A stretch of DNA of 64,000 bases from Rhodobacter sp. (GCA_020637515.1 JACKKG010000001.1:62001-126000); one strand, 5' to 3'. Counted from the stretch's first letter, positions 27,368-35,229 are shown. Numbers and translations are program-made. Notes: a model not told the origin generated them from the letters alone.

Positions 27368-27867
27368 TCCGCGGCCCTCAACGCGGCTTGCAGGCGGCCC
27401 GCGCTTTGCATGTGAAACGCGTGGCAGATGGCAACCGCCAGCGCGTCGGCCGCGTCCGGACCGGCGATCGTCACCCCCGGCAATTGCATCCGCACCATGT
27501 GATCGACCTGCACCTTGGCCGCCTTGCCCACGCCGACCACGGCCTTCTTGACCGCGTTGGGCGCGTATTCGCCGACGGTCAGGCCGGCCTGAGCGGGCAC
27601 CAGCAGCGCGATGGCCCGGGCATGGCCCAGTTTCAGAGTCGCCACCGCGTCCTTGTTGACAAAGGTCTGTTCGACCGCCGCGCAATCCGGGACCTGCTGG
27701 CGCAGGACCGCTTCGAGCTGGATGTGCAGGCTCAGGAGCCGGCTGGCCAGATCCGCCCCCTCGGAATGCAGCACGCCATTTCCGACGTGGCGCAGGCGCG
27801 TGCCCTGAACGTCGATCACGCCCCAACCGAGATTGCGCAAACCGGGATCGATTCCCATCACACGCAT
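27364..27867 (-). CDS. ruvC: Crossover junction endonuclease RuvC
   Basis: Resolves Holliday junctions by symmetric cutting. The 167-residue protein starts MRVMGIDPGLRNLGWGVI with the first catalytic acid at D7; the second acid is in VEQTFVNKD and the last pair in GPDAADALAVAICHA. The start is supported by family alignment; the open frame continues upstream without conserved sequence. It heads the ruvCAB operon, and an SOS-like box lies about 58 bp upstream. Confidence 0.97.
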   Translation of the reverse strand: MRVMGIDPGLRNLGWGVIDVQGTRLRHVGNGVLHSEGADLASRLLSLHIQLEAVLRQQVPDCAAVEQTFVNKDAVATLKLGHARAIALLVPAQAGLTVGEYAPNAVKKAVVGVGKAAKVQVDHMVRMQLPGVTIAGPDAADALAVAICHAFHMQSAGRLQAALRAAE

Positions 27868-27924
27868 GCGTCGCCCTGCCCTTTGATTCCCCCGCCCGGT
27901 TTGTCCCGGGCTTTGGTCCGGACT

Positions 27925-27939
27925 AGCACGAAAAGGGAA
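27925..27939 (-). promoter_or_regulatory. LexA (SOS)-like box upstream of ruvC
   Basis: On the minus strand this reads GTTC, seven bases, GTGC, one mismatch from the alphaproteobacterial LexA box GTTC-N7-GTTC. The position, 58 bp before the ruvC ATG, suits SOS control of ruvCAB. Confidence 0.45.
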
Positions 27940-28088
27940 CATTGGCCAGAAGAAAGCGGAAATCGGCGCCCGAGGGGCCATTCAGCCATTGCATCCGACG
28001 CGAACGGCGTTAATGTGGTCGCATTCCATCCGCACCCCCGCGAGAAGGGCTGTTTCGCGCGCCCTCACAGTCATGCCACTTGCGCATA

Positions 28089-28161
28089 GCTGCAATGCAG
28101 CAATTCCGTCTACTCCCTGCCCGTGGCCTCGGCTATCTGATCGTCAGAAGCACAATGCTTC
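28089..28161. promoter_or_regulatory. Pair of palindromes upstream of the DUF1127 gene
   Basis: GCTGCAATGCAGC (28089-28101; 6-bp arms, one-base centre) and GAAGCACAATGCTTC (28147-28161; 6-bp arms, three-base centre). Both share a GCAATGC-like core and could be operators for a dimeric regulator; the second lies 29-43 bp before the ATG. Confidence 0.35.
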
Positions 28162-28189
28162 AGCAGACTTGAAACGACAGGAGCCTCCG

Positions 28190-28399
28190 ATGGCCTTTTT
28201 TGCCTCTGCCCGCCCCGTTGCCGATGGCGTGTTCGGCCGTTCGCTCGGGTTCTCGGTCGCCGATTTCTTTGCCCGCTTTGCCGCGTGGAACGACCTGCGT
28301 GTCACCCGCCGCGAGCTTGGGAAACTGACCGACCGTGAACTGGACGATATCGGCCTGTGCCGTGGTGACATCGACGGCGTGATCAACGCCCTGCGCTGA
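28190..28399 (+). CDS. DUF1127 domain small protein
   Basis: A 69-residue protein whose last 40 residues form the DUF1127 domain (ARFAAWNDLRVTRRELGKL followed by TDRELDDIGLCRGDI). In Rhodobacter sphaeroides and Agrobacterium such Arg-rich proteins bind RNA and affect RNA turnover and stress or phosphate responses. The ATG at 28190 has CAGGAG upstream. A strong terminator follows, so it is a single-gene unit whose 3' end could give rise to a small RNA, as reported for a Rhodobacter relative. Confidence 0.92.
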   Translation: MAFFASARPVADGVFGRSLGFSVADFFARFAAWNDLRVTRRELGKLTDRELDDIGLCRGDIDGVINALR

Positions 28400-28422
28400 T
28401 CCTCGCTGACCGAGCCCAGAAC

Positions 28423-28452
28423 AACGCCGCCCCGGGAAACCGTGGCGGCGTT
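28423..28452 (+). terminator. Terminator of the DUF1127 gene
   Basis: A 9-bp perfect stem (AACGCCGCC with GGCGGCGTT) around a 12-base loop, starting 23 bases after the stop. It can also form on the minus strand, where it would follow the converging small membrane gene. Confidence 0.7.
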
Positions 28453-28473
28453 CTCCATTTCAGGTGTCAGAAG

Positions 28474-28770
28474 TCAGTGCGCCGGGCCGCGAAAGGTGGC
28501 CGCCAGGGCGCGGCTGACCGGATCCGGCCCGGCGATCCAGAACCGGACCTGCGCGCCAAAGCCCGCGTCGGGCGGAAGTGGCGCGTCAAAGCCCGTGTCA
28601 CGGCTGGCCATGGCCGCGCCCTTCAGCAGGAAGAAGCACACCAGCGCCCCGGCCAGAACCCCGCCGGCCCGGGCAAGGCGCCGTCGCCAGGGGTTTTCAC
28701 GGGTCTTCAGGTCGTCCACGCGGCTGGTCAGGACGGTGTCCATGCGGCGAAGAAAATCGGCACTCTGCAT
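28474..28770 (-). CDS. Small membrane protein of unknown function
   Basis: A 98-residue protein: a charged N-terminus (MQSADFLRRMDTVLTSRVDDL), one membrane helix (about 36-55) and a polar C-terminus. I do not recognise a domain. The ATG at 28770 begins the plausible sequence; the frame continues to a TTG at 28827. It is 60 bp downstream of prmA on the same strand and may be in its transcript. Confidence 0.6.
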   Translation of the reverse strand: MQSADFLRRMDTVLTSRVDDLKTRENPWRRRLARAGGVLAGALVCFFLLKGAAMASRDTGFDAPLPPDAGFGAQVRFWIAGPDPVSRALAATFRGPAH

Positions 28771-28830
28771 CGGCTTGCTCGGCTTTGAAACGGGCTGAGC
28801 ACCGAATCTAGAGGCGAATCGCGGCAAAAA

Positions 28831-29700
28831 TCAGGCGCGACGCAGGACCAAGGTGGCCCAGTCCCCGATTTCCTCGCGCGAGACCTCGACAAAGCCGGCC
28901 GCGACATACGCGGCCAGAACATCGCGCGCCTGCGTGACCAGCAGTCCCGACAGGATCGCCAGACTGCCGGGCGCGGTGTGCCGACCCATGTCGGGCGCGA
29001 TCTGGATCAGGGGCCCTTTGAGGATGTTGGCAAAGACCAGATCGAACGGCGCACGCGCGTGAATCGCGGGATGATCGAAGCCGACCGCCTCGAGGCAGTC
29101 GATCCGGCCCGCCAGGCCGTTCGCATCGACATTCGCCTCGGCGACCTCGACGGCGACCGCGTCGATGTCGGTGGCCAGGACTGTTTCGGGCCAGAGCTTT
29201 GCCGCGCCCATCGCCAGAACCGCGGTGCCGCAACCCACGTCGATCACGTTGCGGCCGTGAAAGCCACCCTCTGCCAGCCGGTCCAGGGCGCGCAGACAGC
29301 CCAGCGTGGTGCCGTGATGCCCGGTGCCAAAGGCCATTGCGGCCTCGATCAGCAGACCGATGCGCCCGGCCGGAAGCTTGTCGGCGTCATGGCTGCCATA
29401 GACAAAGAAGCGACCGGCCTCGACCGGCGACAACTCGCGCCGGACATGGGCGACCCAGTCGATCTCGGGCAGTTCCGAGACCGCGAATTCCGCCGCACCG
29501 AACGCGGCGGCCATCAGCGTCAGGGCAATCTCGTCGGGCGCCTCGGTGAAATAGGCACCGACCTCCCACAGCCCCGACCCATCCTCGAGCTCGAACACCC
29601 CGACACCGACGGGCTCAGGGTCGAGATCTTCCAGCGCCTCGCCCAGGGCCTGGGCGCGGGTTTCGTCGGGCAGGGTGGTCAGGGCGGTATAGGTGGGCAT
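28831..29700 (-). CDS. prmA: Ribosomal protein L11 methyltransferase
   Basis: Methylates several residues of ribosomal protein L11 using SAM. The 289-residue protein has an N-terminal substrate-binding region and a class I methyltransferase domain with AFGTGHHGTT (about 124-133), DVGCGTAVLAMGA (motif I) and the catalytic-loop segment FANILKGPL. It lies downstream of DUF1491 and a family B element on the minus strand. Confidence 0.94.
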   Translation of the reverse strand: MPTYTALTTLPDETRAQALGEALEDLDPEPVGVGVFELEDGSGLWEVGAYFTEAPDEIALTLMAAAFGAAEFAVSELPEIDWVAHVRRELSPVEAGRFFVYGSHDADKLPAGRIGLLIEAAMAFGTGHHGTTLGCLRALDRLAEGGFHGRNVIDVGCGTAVLAMGAAKLWPETVLATDIDAVAVEVAEANVDANGLAGRIDCLEAVGFDHPAIHARAPFDLVFANILKGPLIQIAPDMGRHTAPGSLAILSGLLVTQARDVLAAYVAAGFVEVSREEIGDWATLVLRRA

Positions 29701-29769
29701 GGGGACTCCGGGGTTTCCGCGGGCCTATCCCGTCGCGCGCCCCAAGGCAAGAGAACTGACCCCGAGCGC

Positions 29770-29851
29770 GCCCTTGCCTGACAGGCGCATGGGGATTTTC
29801 AAGGGGGGCATGCCCCCCTTGAAGCGGGGGTGCGGGGGCGGCAGCCCCCGC
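29770..29851 (-). repeat. Hairpin-tail element, family B, copy B3 (diverged tail)
   Basis: Minus-strand copy starting 25 bases after the DUF1491 stop. Both hairpins are conserved (hairpin 1 stem 29832-29839 with 29844-29851; hairpin 2 has the same 11-bp stem as B1 with a CATG loop). The tail is degenerate (TGCGCCTGTCAGGCAAGG instead of TGCGTATTTCGGACAAGA). Confidence 0.75.
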
Positions 29852-29875
29852 CGCCCCGTCACCTCGCAGCACGCG

Positions 29876-30211
29876 TTACCCGTCCAGCCCCGGCTCGTCC
29901 AGCAGCGACCTGCCAGCCCGATCCTCGACCTCGATCACCCACAGATCGGGGTCCCGCGCCCGCTCGCGCGCCAGCCGTTCGTCCATCTCGCGCTCGGGCC
30001 CCTGGGCGACCCGAACCCAGCGGCGGGCCTCCGTCAGCAAGTCGAACTCGCGCTGATACAGCGTCGCCGTGCCGTCGAGAGGGCTTTGCTTGACCAGCAC
30101 CGCACCCGCCGTCTCGTCGCCCCTTCGCACGACAAAGGCGGGGATATCGGCCAGCCTGAGGCGTGTCAGGTAGGCCTGCACCCAGAAACCGGCGGTCAGG
30201 CGCGGGGTCAT
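29876..30211 (-). CDS. DUF1491 family protein
   Basis: A 111-residue protein starting MTPRLTAGFWVQAYLTRLRL, the hallmark of DUF1491. It contains the conserved GDETAGAVLVK and WVIEVEDR segments. The family is found next to era and recO in many alphaproteobacteria; its function is unknown. Here era is upstream but recO is absent. Family B elements flank it on both sides. Confidence 0.9.
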   Translation of the reverse strand: MTPRLTAGFWVQAYLTRLRLADIPAFVVRRGDETAGAVLVKQSPLDGTATLYQREFDLLTEARRWVRVAQGPEREMDERLARERARDPDLWVIEVEDRAGRSLLDEPGLDG

Positions 30212-30217
30212 GGGCGG

Positions 30218-30310
30218 GGCGAGGGGCTGCTCGCCCCTCGCGCTCCCTCGCCAAAGGGGGGGCACGCCCCCCCTTTGGAAACCCCGGTGCGTATTTCCGA
30301 CAAGATGATG
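30218..30310 (+). repeat. Hairpin-tail element, family B, copy B4
   Basis: Hairpin 1 (GCGAGGGGC with GCCCCTCGC) and hairpin 2 (CCAAAGGGGGGG with CCCCCCCTTTGG, CACG loop) differ in sequence from B1/B2 but keep pairing through changes on both arms. The tail GTATTTCCGACAAGATGATG is conserved. It lies between era and the DUF1491 gene in the orientation opposite to both. Confidence 0.85.
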
Positions 30311-30316
30311 GACGCC

Positions 30317-31228
30317 TCAGGCATCGCCGTCGCGGAAATCGAGCCCCATCTCGCTGTAGCGTTCGCTTTCGTTCAGCCAGTTCTCGCGCACGCGGACGGT
30401 CAGGAAAAGGTGCACCTTGCGGTCGAGGAAGGTCGCGATCTCGGCGCGCGCCTGCTGTCCGATCGCCTTTACCGTTTCGCCCTTGTGGCCCAGGACGATC
30501 CCCTTGTGCCCGTCGCGAGCGACGAAGATCACCTGGTCGATCCGCACCGACCCGTCCTCACGGTCTTCCCAGGCCTCGGTTTCGACGGTCAGCTCGTAGG
30601 GCAATTCCTGGTGCAGCCTGAGGGTGCATTTCTCGCGCGTCATTTCGGCCGCAATCATCCGCAGCGGCAGGTCGGCGATCTGGTCTTCGGGATAGAGCCA
30701 GGGGCCTTCGGGCAGCGACTCGCCCAGCCAGCTGCGCAGCGCGTCGGTGCCGTATCCCCGTTCCGCCGAGATCATGAACGTCCGCGCGAAGGGATAGGCC
30801 GCGTTCAGCTCCTGCGACAGCGCCAGCAGGGTTTCGGATTTCACCTTGTCGATCTTGTTGATCGCCAGCGCCACCACCTGCCCGGGTGTCGCGCGGTCCT
30901 TGAGCGCGTCGATGATCGCCCGCGCGCCATCGGTCAGGCCGCGGTGGGCCTCGATCAGCAGCACGACGATATCGGCATCCGCCGCCCCACCCCAGGCGGC
31001 CGCGACCATCGCCCGGTCCAGCCGGCGCCGCGGGCGGAACAGGCCGGGCGTATCGACGAAGACGATCTGCGCCTGGCCGTCCATGGCGATGCCGCGGATC
31101 CGGGCCCGCGTGGTCTGCACCTTGTGGGTGACGATGGACACCTTGGCCCCGACCATCCGGTTCAGGAGGGTCGATTTGCCCGCGTTGGGTTCTCCGATCA
31201 GGGCGACGAAGCCCGCGCGTGTGGTCAT
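30317..31228 (-). CDS. era: GTPase Era
   Basis: Essential GTPase that helps mature 16S rRNA and assemble the 30S subunit. The 303-residue protein has the G1 loop GEPNAGKST (12-20), DTPG and NKID motifs, and a C-terminal KH domain with GIVLGHKGETVKAIG. ATG at 31228 fits the family. It is normally next to rnc; here a transporter and a nuclease-like gene separate them. Confidence 0.97.
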   Translation of the reverse strand: MTTRAGFVALIGEPNAGKSTLLNRMVGAKVSIVTHKVQTTRARIRGIAMDGQAQIVFVDTPGLFRPRRRLDRAMVAAAWGGAADADIVVLLIEAHRGLTDGARAIIDALKDRATPGQVVALAINKIDKVKSETLLALSQELNAAYPFARTFMISAERGYGTDALRSWLGESLPEGPWLYPEDQIADLPLRMIAAEMTREKCTLRLHQELPYELTVETEAWEDREDGSVRIDQVIFVARDGHKGIVLGHKGETVKAIGQQARAEIATFLDRKVHLFLTVRVRENWLNESERYSEMGLDFRDGDA

Positions 31229-31359
31229 GCTGAATCCTCTGGCTATGCCTTGCGCCTTATACCACGCCCGGTGCAAGCGCCATACCGCCCGGGTCTTGAC
31301 CGCCGCCCGGACCTGCGGCACAGGTCCGGCAATGGCAGCCCGAACGGAATAGGCCGGTC

Positions 31360-31848
31360 TTGTCCCTGTTGCGCCTTTTGATCCGGGCCCTGTTTGCCCG
31401 GCCCCGCCGCGGCCCTCGTGGCCGTCCGCGCCGCGCCGGGGCGTCGAATTCGCCCCCAAAGATCACCCGGACGATCCAGGGCCGCTGCACCGTGATCGAC
31501 GGCGACACGGTCATCATTCAAGGCACAAGGCTGCGCCTGTTCGGGATCGACGCGCCCGAACTGGACCACCCCTATGGGCAGAAATCGAAATGGGCGGTGA
31601 TCCGGATGTGCCAGGACCAGGTGGTCACCGCCGAACTGCATGAGAGTGTCTCGTACGACCGCAAAGTCGCGCGTTGCGTCCTGCCCGACGGGCGCGACAT
31701 TGGCGCCGAACTGGTCCGGATGGGGCTGGCGCTGGACTGGCCCAAATTCTCGGGCGGCCGTTACGGCCATCTGGAGCCTGCGGGAATCCGGCGCAAGCTG
31801 TGGCGCGCGGACGCCCGGCAAAAGGGCCGGATGCCCCAGGCCCGCTGA
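31360..31848 (+). CDS. Thermonuclease family protein (SNase-like)
   Basis: A protein of about 162 residues with a staphylococcal-nuclease fold: VIDGDTVIIQGTRLRLFGIDAPE (about 46-68), then the YGQKSK and ELVRMGLALDWP segments. Family enzymes cut nucleic acids with calcium, but the basic first 35 residues, with a hydrophobic LLRLLIRALFA start, look like a membrane anchor rather than a cleaved signal. No ATG is available; the frame appears to start at the TTG at 31360, so the true start is unsure. It converges on the DMT transporter and lies antisense within an otherwise minus-strand block. Confidence 0.75.
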   Translation: MSLLRLLIRALFARPRRGPRGRPRRAGASNSPPKITRTIQGRCTVIDGDTVIIQGTRLRLFGIDAPELDHPYGQKSKWAVIRMCQDQVVTAELHESVSYDRKVARCVLPDGRDIGAELVRMGLALDWPKFSGGRYGHLEPAGIRRKLWRADARQKGRMPQAR

Positions 31849-31863
31849 ACCGGCGCGCGCCGC

Positions 31864-32721
31864 TCAGCGCCGACTGCGCGCCAGGGTGAACAGGCCCGAT
31901 CCGACAATCAGCGCCGACCCCAGCAGCATCGACGGGTCGGGCCGCTCGCCGAACACCAGCACGGCGAGGATCAGCGCGAAAACGAGGCGCGTGTAGCGAA
32001 ACGGCGTCACCACCGACACTTCGCCCGAGCGCATCGCCACGGTCAGCGCGCTGTAGGCACCGACCCCGAACAGCGCCGCGCCGAGGATACGCAGCGCCGC
32101 CCCGGGCCCGGGAAGGACCGGCACCGCCCCGCTGGCGCCCTGCACCACCAAACCCGCCAGCGCCAGGACCCCCATGCCCAGGACCCCCAGTTGCGCATTC
32201 GTCACGGTCAGCGGCGCCGCGCGCGTGGCCAGATCGCGCCCGGCAAAGCCCAGCATCCCCAGCACCGCGAACAGCGCCGCCATGTCCACGCCCTGCCCCG
32301 AGGGGCGCAAGACCAGAAGAACGCCCAGGAACCCGATGCCGATCGCCGTCCAGCGGCGCCAGCCCACGCGTTCGCCAAAGACCCAGACCGCGCCGCCCAC
32401 CACCACCAGTGGCGTGGCCTGCAAGATGGCAGAGGTCGCACCGAGATCGGCAAAGGCCAGCGCCAGCGAGTAGAACAACCGCCCGCAGAGTTCCATCGCC
32501 GAGCGGATCGACAGACCGCGCGACAGCCCACCCGCCGGCAGCACGCGTTCCCGGCGCAACCAGGCCATCGCCGCGAACAGCGCCATGCCCAGCAGGCCAA
32601 AGCCCGTCATCACCGTCGCCGCCGGCACCAGCTGCGTCGCGGATTTGACCAACGTGTCCTCGCAGGCGAAGGCCGCCATCGCCAGCACCATGAAGGTTGC
32701 GCCCCGCCGATTGGTGCTCAC
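31864..32721 (-). CDS. DMT superfamily transporter (EamA family)
   Basis: A 285-residue protein with about ten membrane helices and two EamA repeats, typical of drug/metabolite exporters. Motifs include AILQATPLVVVGGAVWVFGERVG in repeat 1 and SVVTPFRYTRLVFALILAVLVFGE in repeat 2. The start is a GTG at 32721 that overlaps the rnc stop as GTGA, so translation is coupled to rnc. The substrate is unknown. Its place between rnc and era is unusual. Confidence 0.88.
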   Translation of the reverse strand: MSTNRRGATFMVLAMAAFACEDTLVKSATQLVPAATVMTGFGLLGMALFAAMAWLRRERVLPAGGLSRGLSIRSAMELCGRLFYSLALAFADLGATSAILQATPLVVVGGAVWVFGERVGWRRWTAIGIGFLGVLLVLRPSGQGVDMAALFAVLGMLGFAGRDLATRAAPLTVTNAQLGVLGMGVLALAGLVVQGASGAVPVLPGPGAALRILGAALFGVGAYSALTVAMRSGEVSVVTPFRYTRLVFALILAVLVFGERPDPSMLLGSALIVGSGLFTLARSRR

Positions 32722-33413
32722 GCTTCGCTGACCCGTGCCAGCAGCGACTGGGCGGCAGCCTGTTCGCCGGCCCGTTTCGACCCGGCCTTGGCCCGCGCCG
32801 CGTTGCCGTCGGCCAGGCGCACCTCGATGGTGAAGACCGGCGCGTGCGGCGGGCCCTCGCGGCTGATTTCGACGTAGACGGGCGGCGCCTCGCCCCGCGC
32901 CTGTGCCCATTCCTGCAACGCGGTCTTGGCGTCGCGCGCGTCGGCTTCGACACGCGCGACGCGATCGGCCCAATGGCGCAGGATCACCGCGCGCGCGGCC
33001 TCGAGCCCGCCGTCCAGGTAGACCGCCGCAAGGACGGCCTCCATCGCGTCGCCCAGCAGCGCCTCTTTTCGGCGTCCCCCTGACAGCATCTCGGAGCGGC
33101 CCAGCTTCAGCACCGCGCCCAGGTCGATGGCGCGCGCGACATCGGCGCAGGTTTCCTTGCGCACCAGGGCGTTGAACCGGGGCGCCAGTTGGCCTTCGGT
33201 CGCCTGGCGGTCAGCGGCGAACAGGGTCTCGGCGATGACCAGGCCCAGCACCCGGTCCCCCAGGAACTCGAGCCGCTGGTTGTGCGGCCGCGTGGCGGAC
33301 CCCGCCGAGGCGTGGGTCAGCGCCCGGATCAGCAGCTCGGTCCGGGCGAAATCATGACCCAGCCGCTGGGCAAAGGCAGCGAGGTCGGACGACAATGTGA
33401 GTCCCTTGGCCAT
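32718..33413 (-). CDS. rnc: Ribonuclease III
   Basis: Cuts double-stranded RNA in rRNA processing and mRNA control. The 231-residue protein has the signature RLEFLGDRVLG (E49, D53), the second acidic pair in LLGDAMEAVLAAVYLDGG (D122, E125) and a C-terminal double-stranded RNA-binding domain. It starts 3 bp after the lepB stop and overlaps the DMT transporter gene by 4 bases. Confidence 0.96.
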   Translation of the reverse strand: MAKGLTLSSDLAAFAQRLGHDFARTELLIRALTHASAGSATRPHNQRLEFLGDRVLGLVIAETLFAADRQATEGQLAPRFNALVRKETCADVARAIDLGAVLKLGRSEMLSGGRRKEALLGDAMEAVLAAVYLDGGLEAARAVILRHWADRVARVEADARDAKTALQEWAQARGEAPPVYVEISREGPPHAPVFTIEVRLADGNAARAKAGSKRAGEQAAAQSLLARVSEA

Positions 33414-33416
33414 GGC

Positions 33417-34205
33417 TCAATCCAGCGCGTGCAGAAAACGGTCGGACCGCCAGGTCCAGAACGCCAGCATCGACGATCCCGCCGACGAAAAAACCACCCG
33501 GTCGGCGCGACCGATCAGGTTTTCGAAGGGCACGAAACCCACGCCACCTTGCGACTGCGGAAAGCGGGAATCCAGCGAATTGTCGCGGTTGTCGCCCATG
33601 AAGAAAAACTGCCCGTCGGGCACCGTGAATTCGGCGGTGTCATCGGCGCGCCCCCCGTCCCGGATGCTGAGCACGCGATAGCGCACGCCGTTGGGCAACG
33701 TCTCGATCTCGCGCTGCTTGCGGCAATCGCCGCCGGGCTGCGGGTGGTTGCGGCAACGCGGCAACTGCGCGGCAGCCCCCTGGGGCGCATAGGGTTCGAT
33801 GTAGTCTGACACCGCCTCGCGCCGAACGGGTTCGCCGTTGATGTAGAGCAGCCCCGCGCGCATCTGGATGCGGTCCCCGGGCAGGCCGATCAGTCGCTTG
33901 ACATAGTCCTCGCCGCTGACCGGGTGGCGAAACACGACGATGTCCCCGCGCTCGGGCATCCGGGCGAACAGACGTCCCTCGATCGGGCACAGACCCATCG
34001 GGCAGGACCAGCGCGACCAACCATAGGCCATCTTGTTCACGAACAGGAAATCGCCGATCAGCAGCGTTTCCTTCATCGACCCCGAGGGGATCCAGAACGG
34101 CTGGAAAAAGACCGTGCGGAACAGGCCCGCGAGGAGCAGCGCCCAGAAGACTGTCCTGGCGGTCTCGCGCCAGCCTTCGCCTTTGCGCGTCGCGGTATCG
34201 GTCAC
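33417..34205 (-). CDS. lepB: Signal peptidase I, copy 1
   Basis: Removes signal peptides from exported proteins. The 262-residue protein has one N-terminal membrane helix (about 17-35), the catalytic serine in IPSGSM (S43), the catalytic lysine in YVKRLIGLPGDR (K103) and the box GDNRDNSLDSR. Four extra cysteines (SCPMGLCP and the CRN...GDC segment) are shared with copy 2. It is followed by rnc after 3 bp. A second, closely related copy lies directly upstream; 86 bp of the two genes are identical. Confidence 0.93.
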   Translation of the reverse strand: MTDTATRKGEGWRETARTVFWALLLAGLFRTVFFQPFWIPSGSMKETLLIGDFLFVNKMAYGWSRWSCPMGLCPIEGRLFARMPERGDIVVFRHPVSGEDYVKRLIGLPGDRIQMRAGLLYINGEPVRREAVSDYIEPYAPQGAAAQLPRCRNHPQPGGDCRKQREIETLPNGVRYRVLSIRDGGRADDTAEFTVPDGQFFFMGDNRDNSLDSRFPQSQGGVGFVPFENLIGRADRVVFSSAGSSMLAFWTWRSDRFLHALD

Positions 34206-34272
34206 GGCCCTGGTCCCTCTGGTTTCAGGGCTCTTTGGGCGCGGTGGGGGGCGGTGTCAAGCCGCCCGCCCC

Positions 34273-35070
34273 TCATTCGCCGAAGTGCAGCGAGTGGAAG
34301 AACCGGTCGGGCCGCCAGGTCCAGAACGCCAGCATCGAGGTCCCCGCGGACGAGAACATGACCCGGTCGGCGCGGCCGATCAGGTTTTCGACCGGCACGA
34401 AACCGACGCCGCCGGCGGTCTGCGCAAACCGCGAGTCGACCGAATTGTCGCGGTTGTCGCCCATGAAGAACACGTGCCCCTCGGGCACGGTGAAGACCGG
34501 CGTGTTGTCGGCGAACCCGTTGTCCTCGATGTTCAGGACCGGGTAGCTGACACCGTTGGGAAGGGTCTCGATCTCGCGGCCCTTCCGGCACTCGCCGCCC
34601 TGCCCCACCGGCGCATTCTCGCAGCGCGGATACTGGCCGGCCGCGCCCTGACGCTCATAGAGTTCGACGAAATCGCCATCAGGCCGGCGGCCCACCGGCG
34701 TGTCGTTGATATAGAGCAGCCCCGCGCGCACCTGGATGCGGTCGCCGGGCAGGCCGATCACCCGCTTGATCAGATCGTCGCCGCTGACCGGGTGGCGGAA
34801 CACCACGATATCGCCGCGCTCGGGCAAAGCGCCGAAGATCCGCCCCGAAATCGGGCACAGCGCAAAGGGGCAGGAATAGCGCGAATAGCCATAGGCCATC
34901 TTGTTCACGAACAGGAAATCGCCGATCAGCAGCGTTTCCTTCATCGACCCCGAGGGGATCCAGAACGGCTGGAAGAACAGCGTCCGGAACAACCCGGCGA
35001 TCACCAGCGCCCAGAAGATGGTCTTCACGGTCTCCCAGAGACCTTCCTTCTTTTCGGTGGCTGCGGCCAT
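34273..35070 (-). CDS. lepB: Signal peptidase I, copy 2
   Basis: Second complete signal peptidase, 265 residues, with S42 in IPSGSM, K102 in LIKRVIGLPGD and GDNRDNSVDSR. It differs from copy 1 mostly in the middle (about residues 105-175), which may affect substrate choice. The ATG at 35070 is chosen by alignment with copy 1. It is 67 bp from copy 1, indicating tandem duplication. Which copy is the essential housekeeping one is not evident. Confidence 0.93.
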   Translation of the reverse strand: MAAATEKKEGLWETVKTIFWALVIAGLFRTLFFQPFWIPSGSMKETLLIGDFLFVNKMAYGYSRYSCPFALCPISGRIFGALPERGDIVVFRHPVSGDDLIKRVIGLPGDRIQVRAGLLYINDTPVGRRPDGDFVELYERQGAAGQYPRCENAPVGQGGECRKGREIETLPNGVSYPVLNIEDNGFADNTPVFTVPEGHVFFMGDNRDNSVDSRFAQTAGGVGFVPVENLIGRADRVMFSSAGTSMLAFWTWRPDRFFHSLHFGE

Positions 35071-35165
35071 GACGGGCTCCCTGTTCCGATGCCCGGGTGT
35101 CATGCGGCCCGGGCGCGATGCTGTCAAGCGCCAGAACCCGGCCTTCAGCGGGACGTGAGCGGGAA

Positions 35166-35229
35166 AGGGGGCCAGCCCCCTCGCCGCTTGCGCGGCTCAC
35201 CCCCGGGATATTTCCGGCACAAAGAAGGG
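35166..35229 (+). repeat. Hairpin-tail element, family A, copy A2
   Basis: Stem AGGGGGC with GCCCCCT (35166-35181), a second hairpin GCCGC/GCGGC with TTGC loop (35183-35196), then the tail CCCCCGGGATATTTCCGGC and ACAAAGAAGGG. Its tail faces that of A3, 23 bases away. Confidence 0.8.

Larger units (their letters stand above)
27868..28189. other. 322-bp divergent gap between ruvC and the DUF1127 gene
   Basis: No gene is seen. It contains an SOS-like box near ruvC (27925-27939) and two short perfect palindromes nearer the DUF1127 gene (28089-28101 and 28147-28161). Confidence 0.6.
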
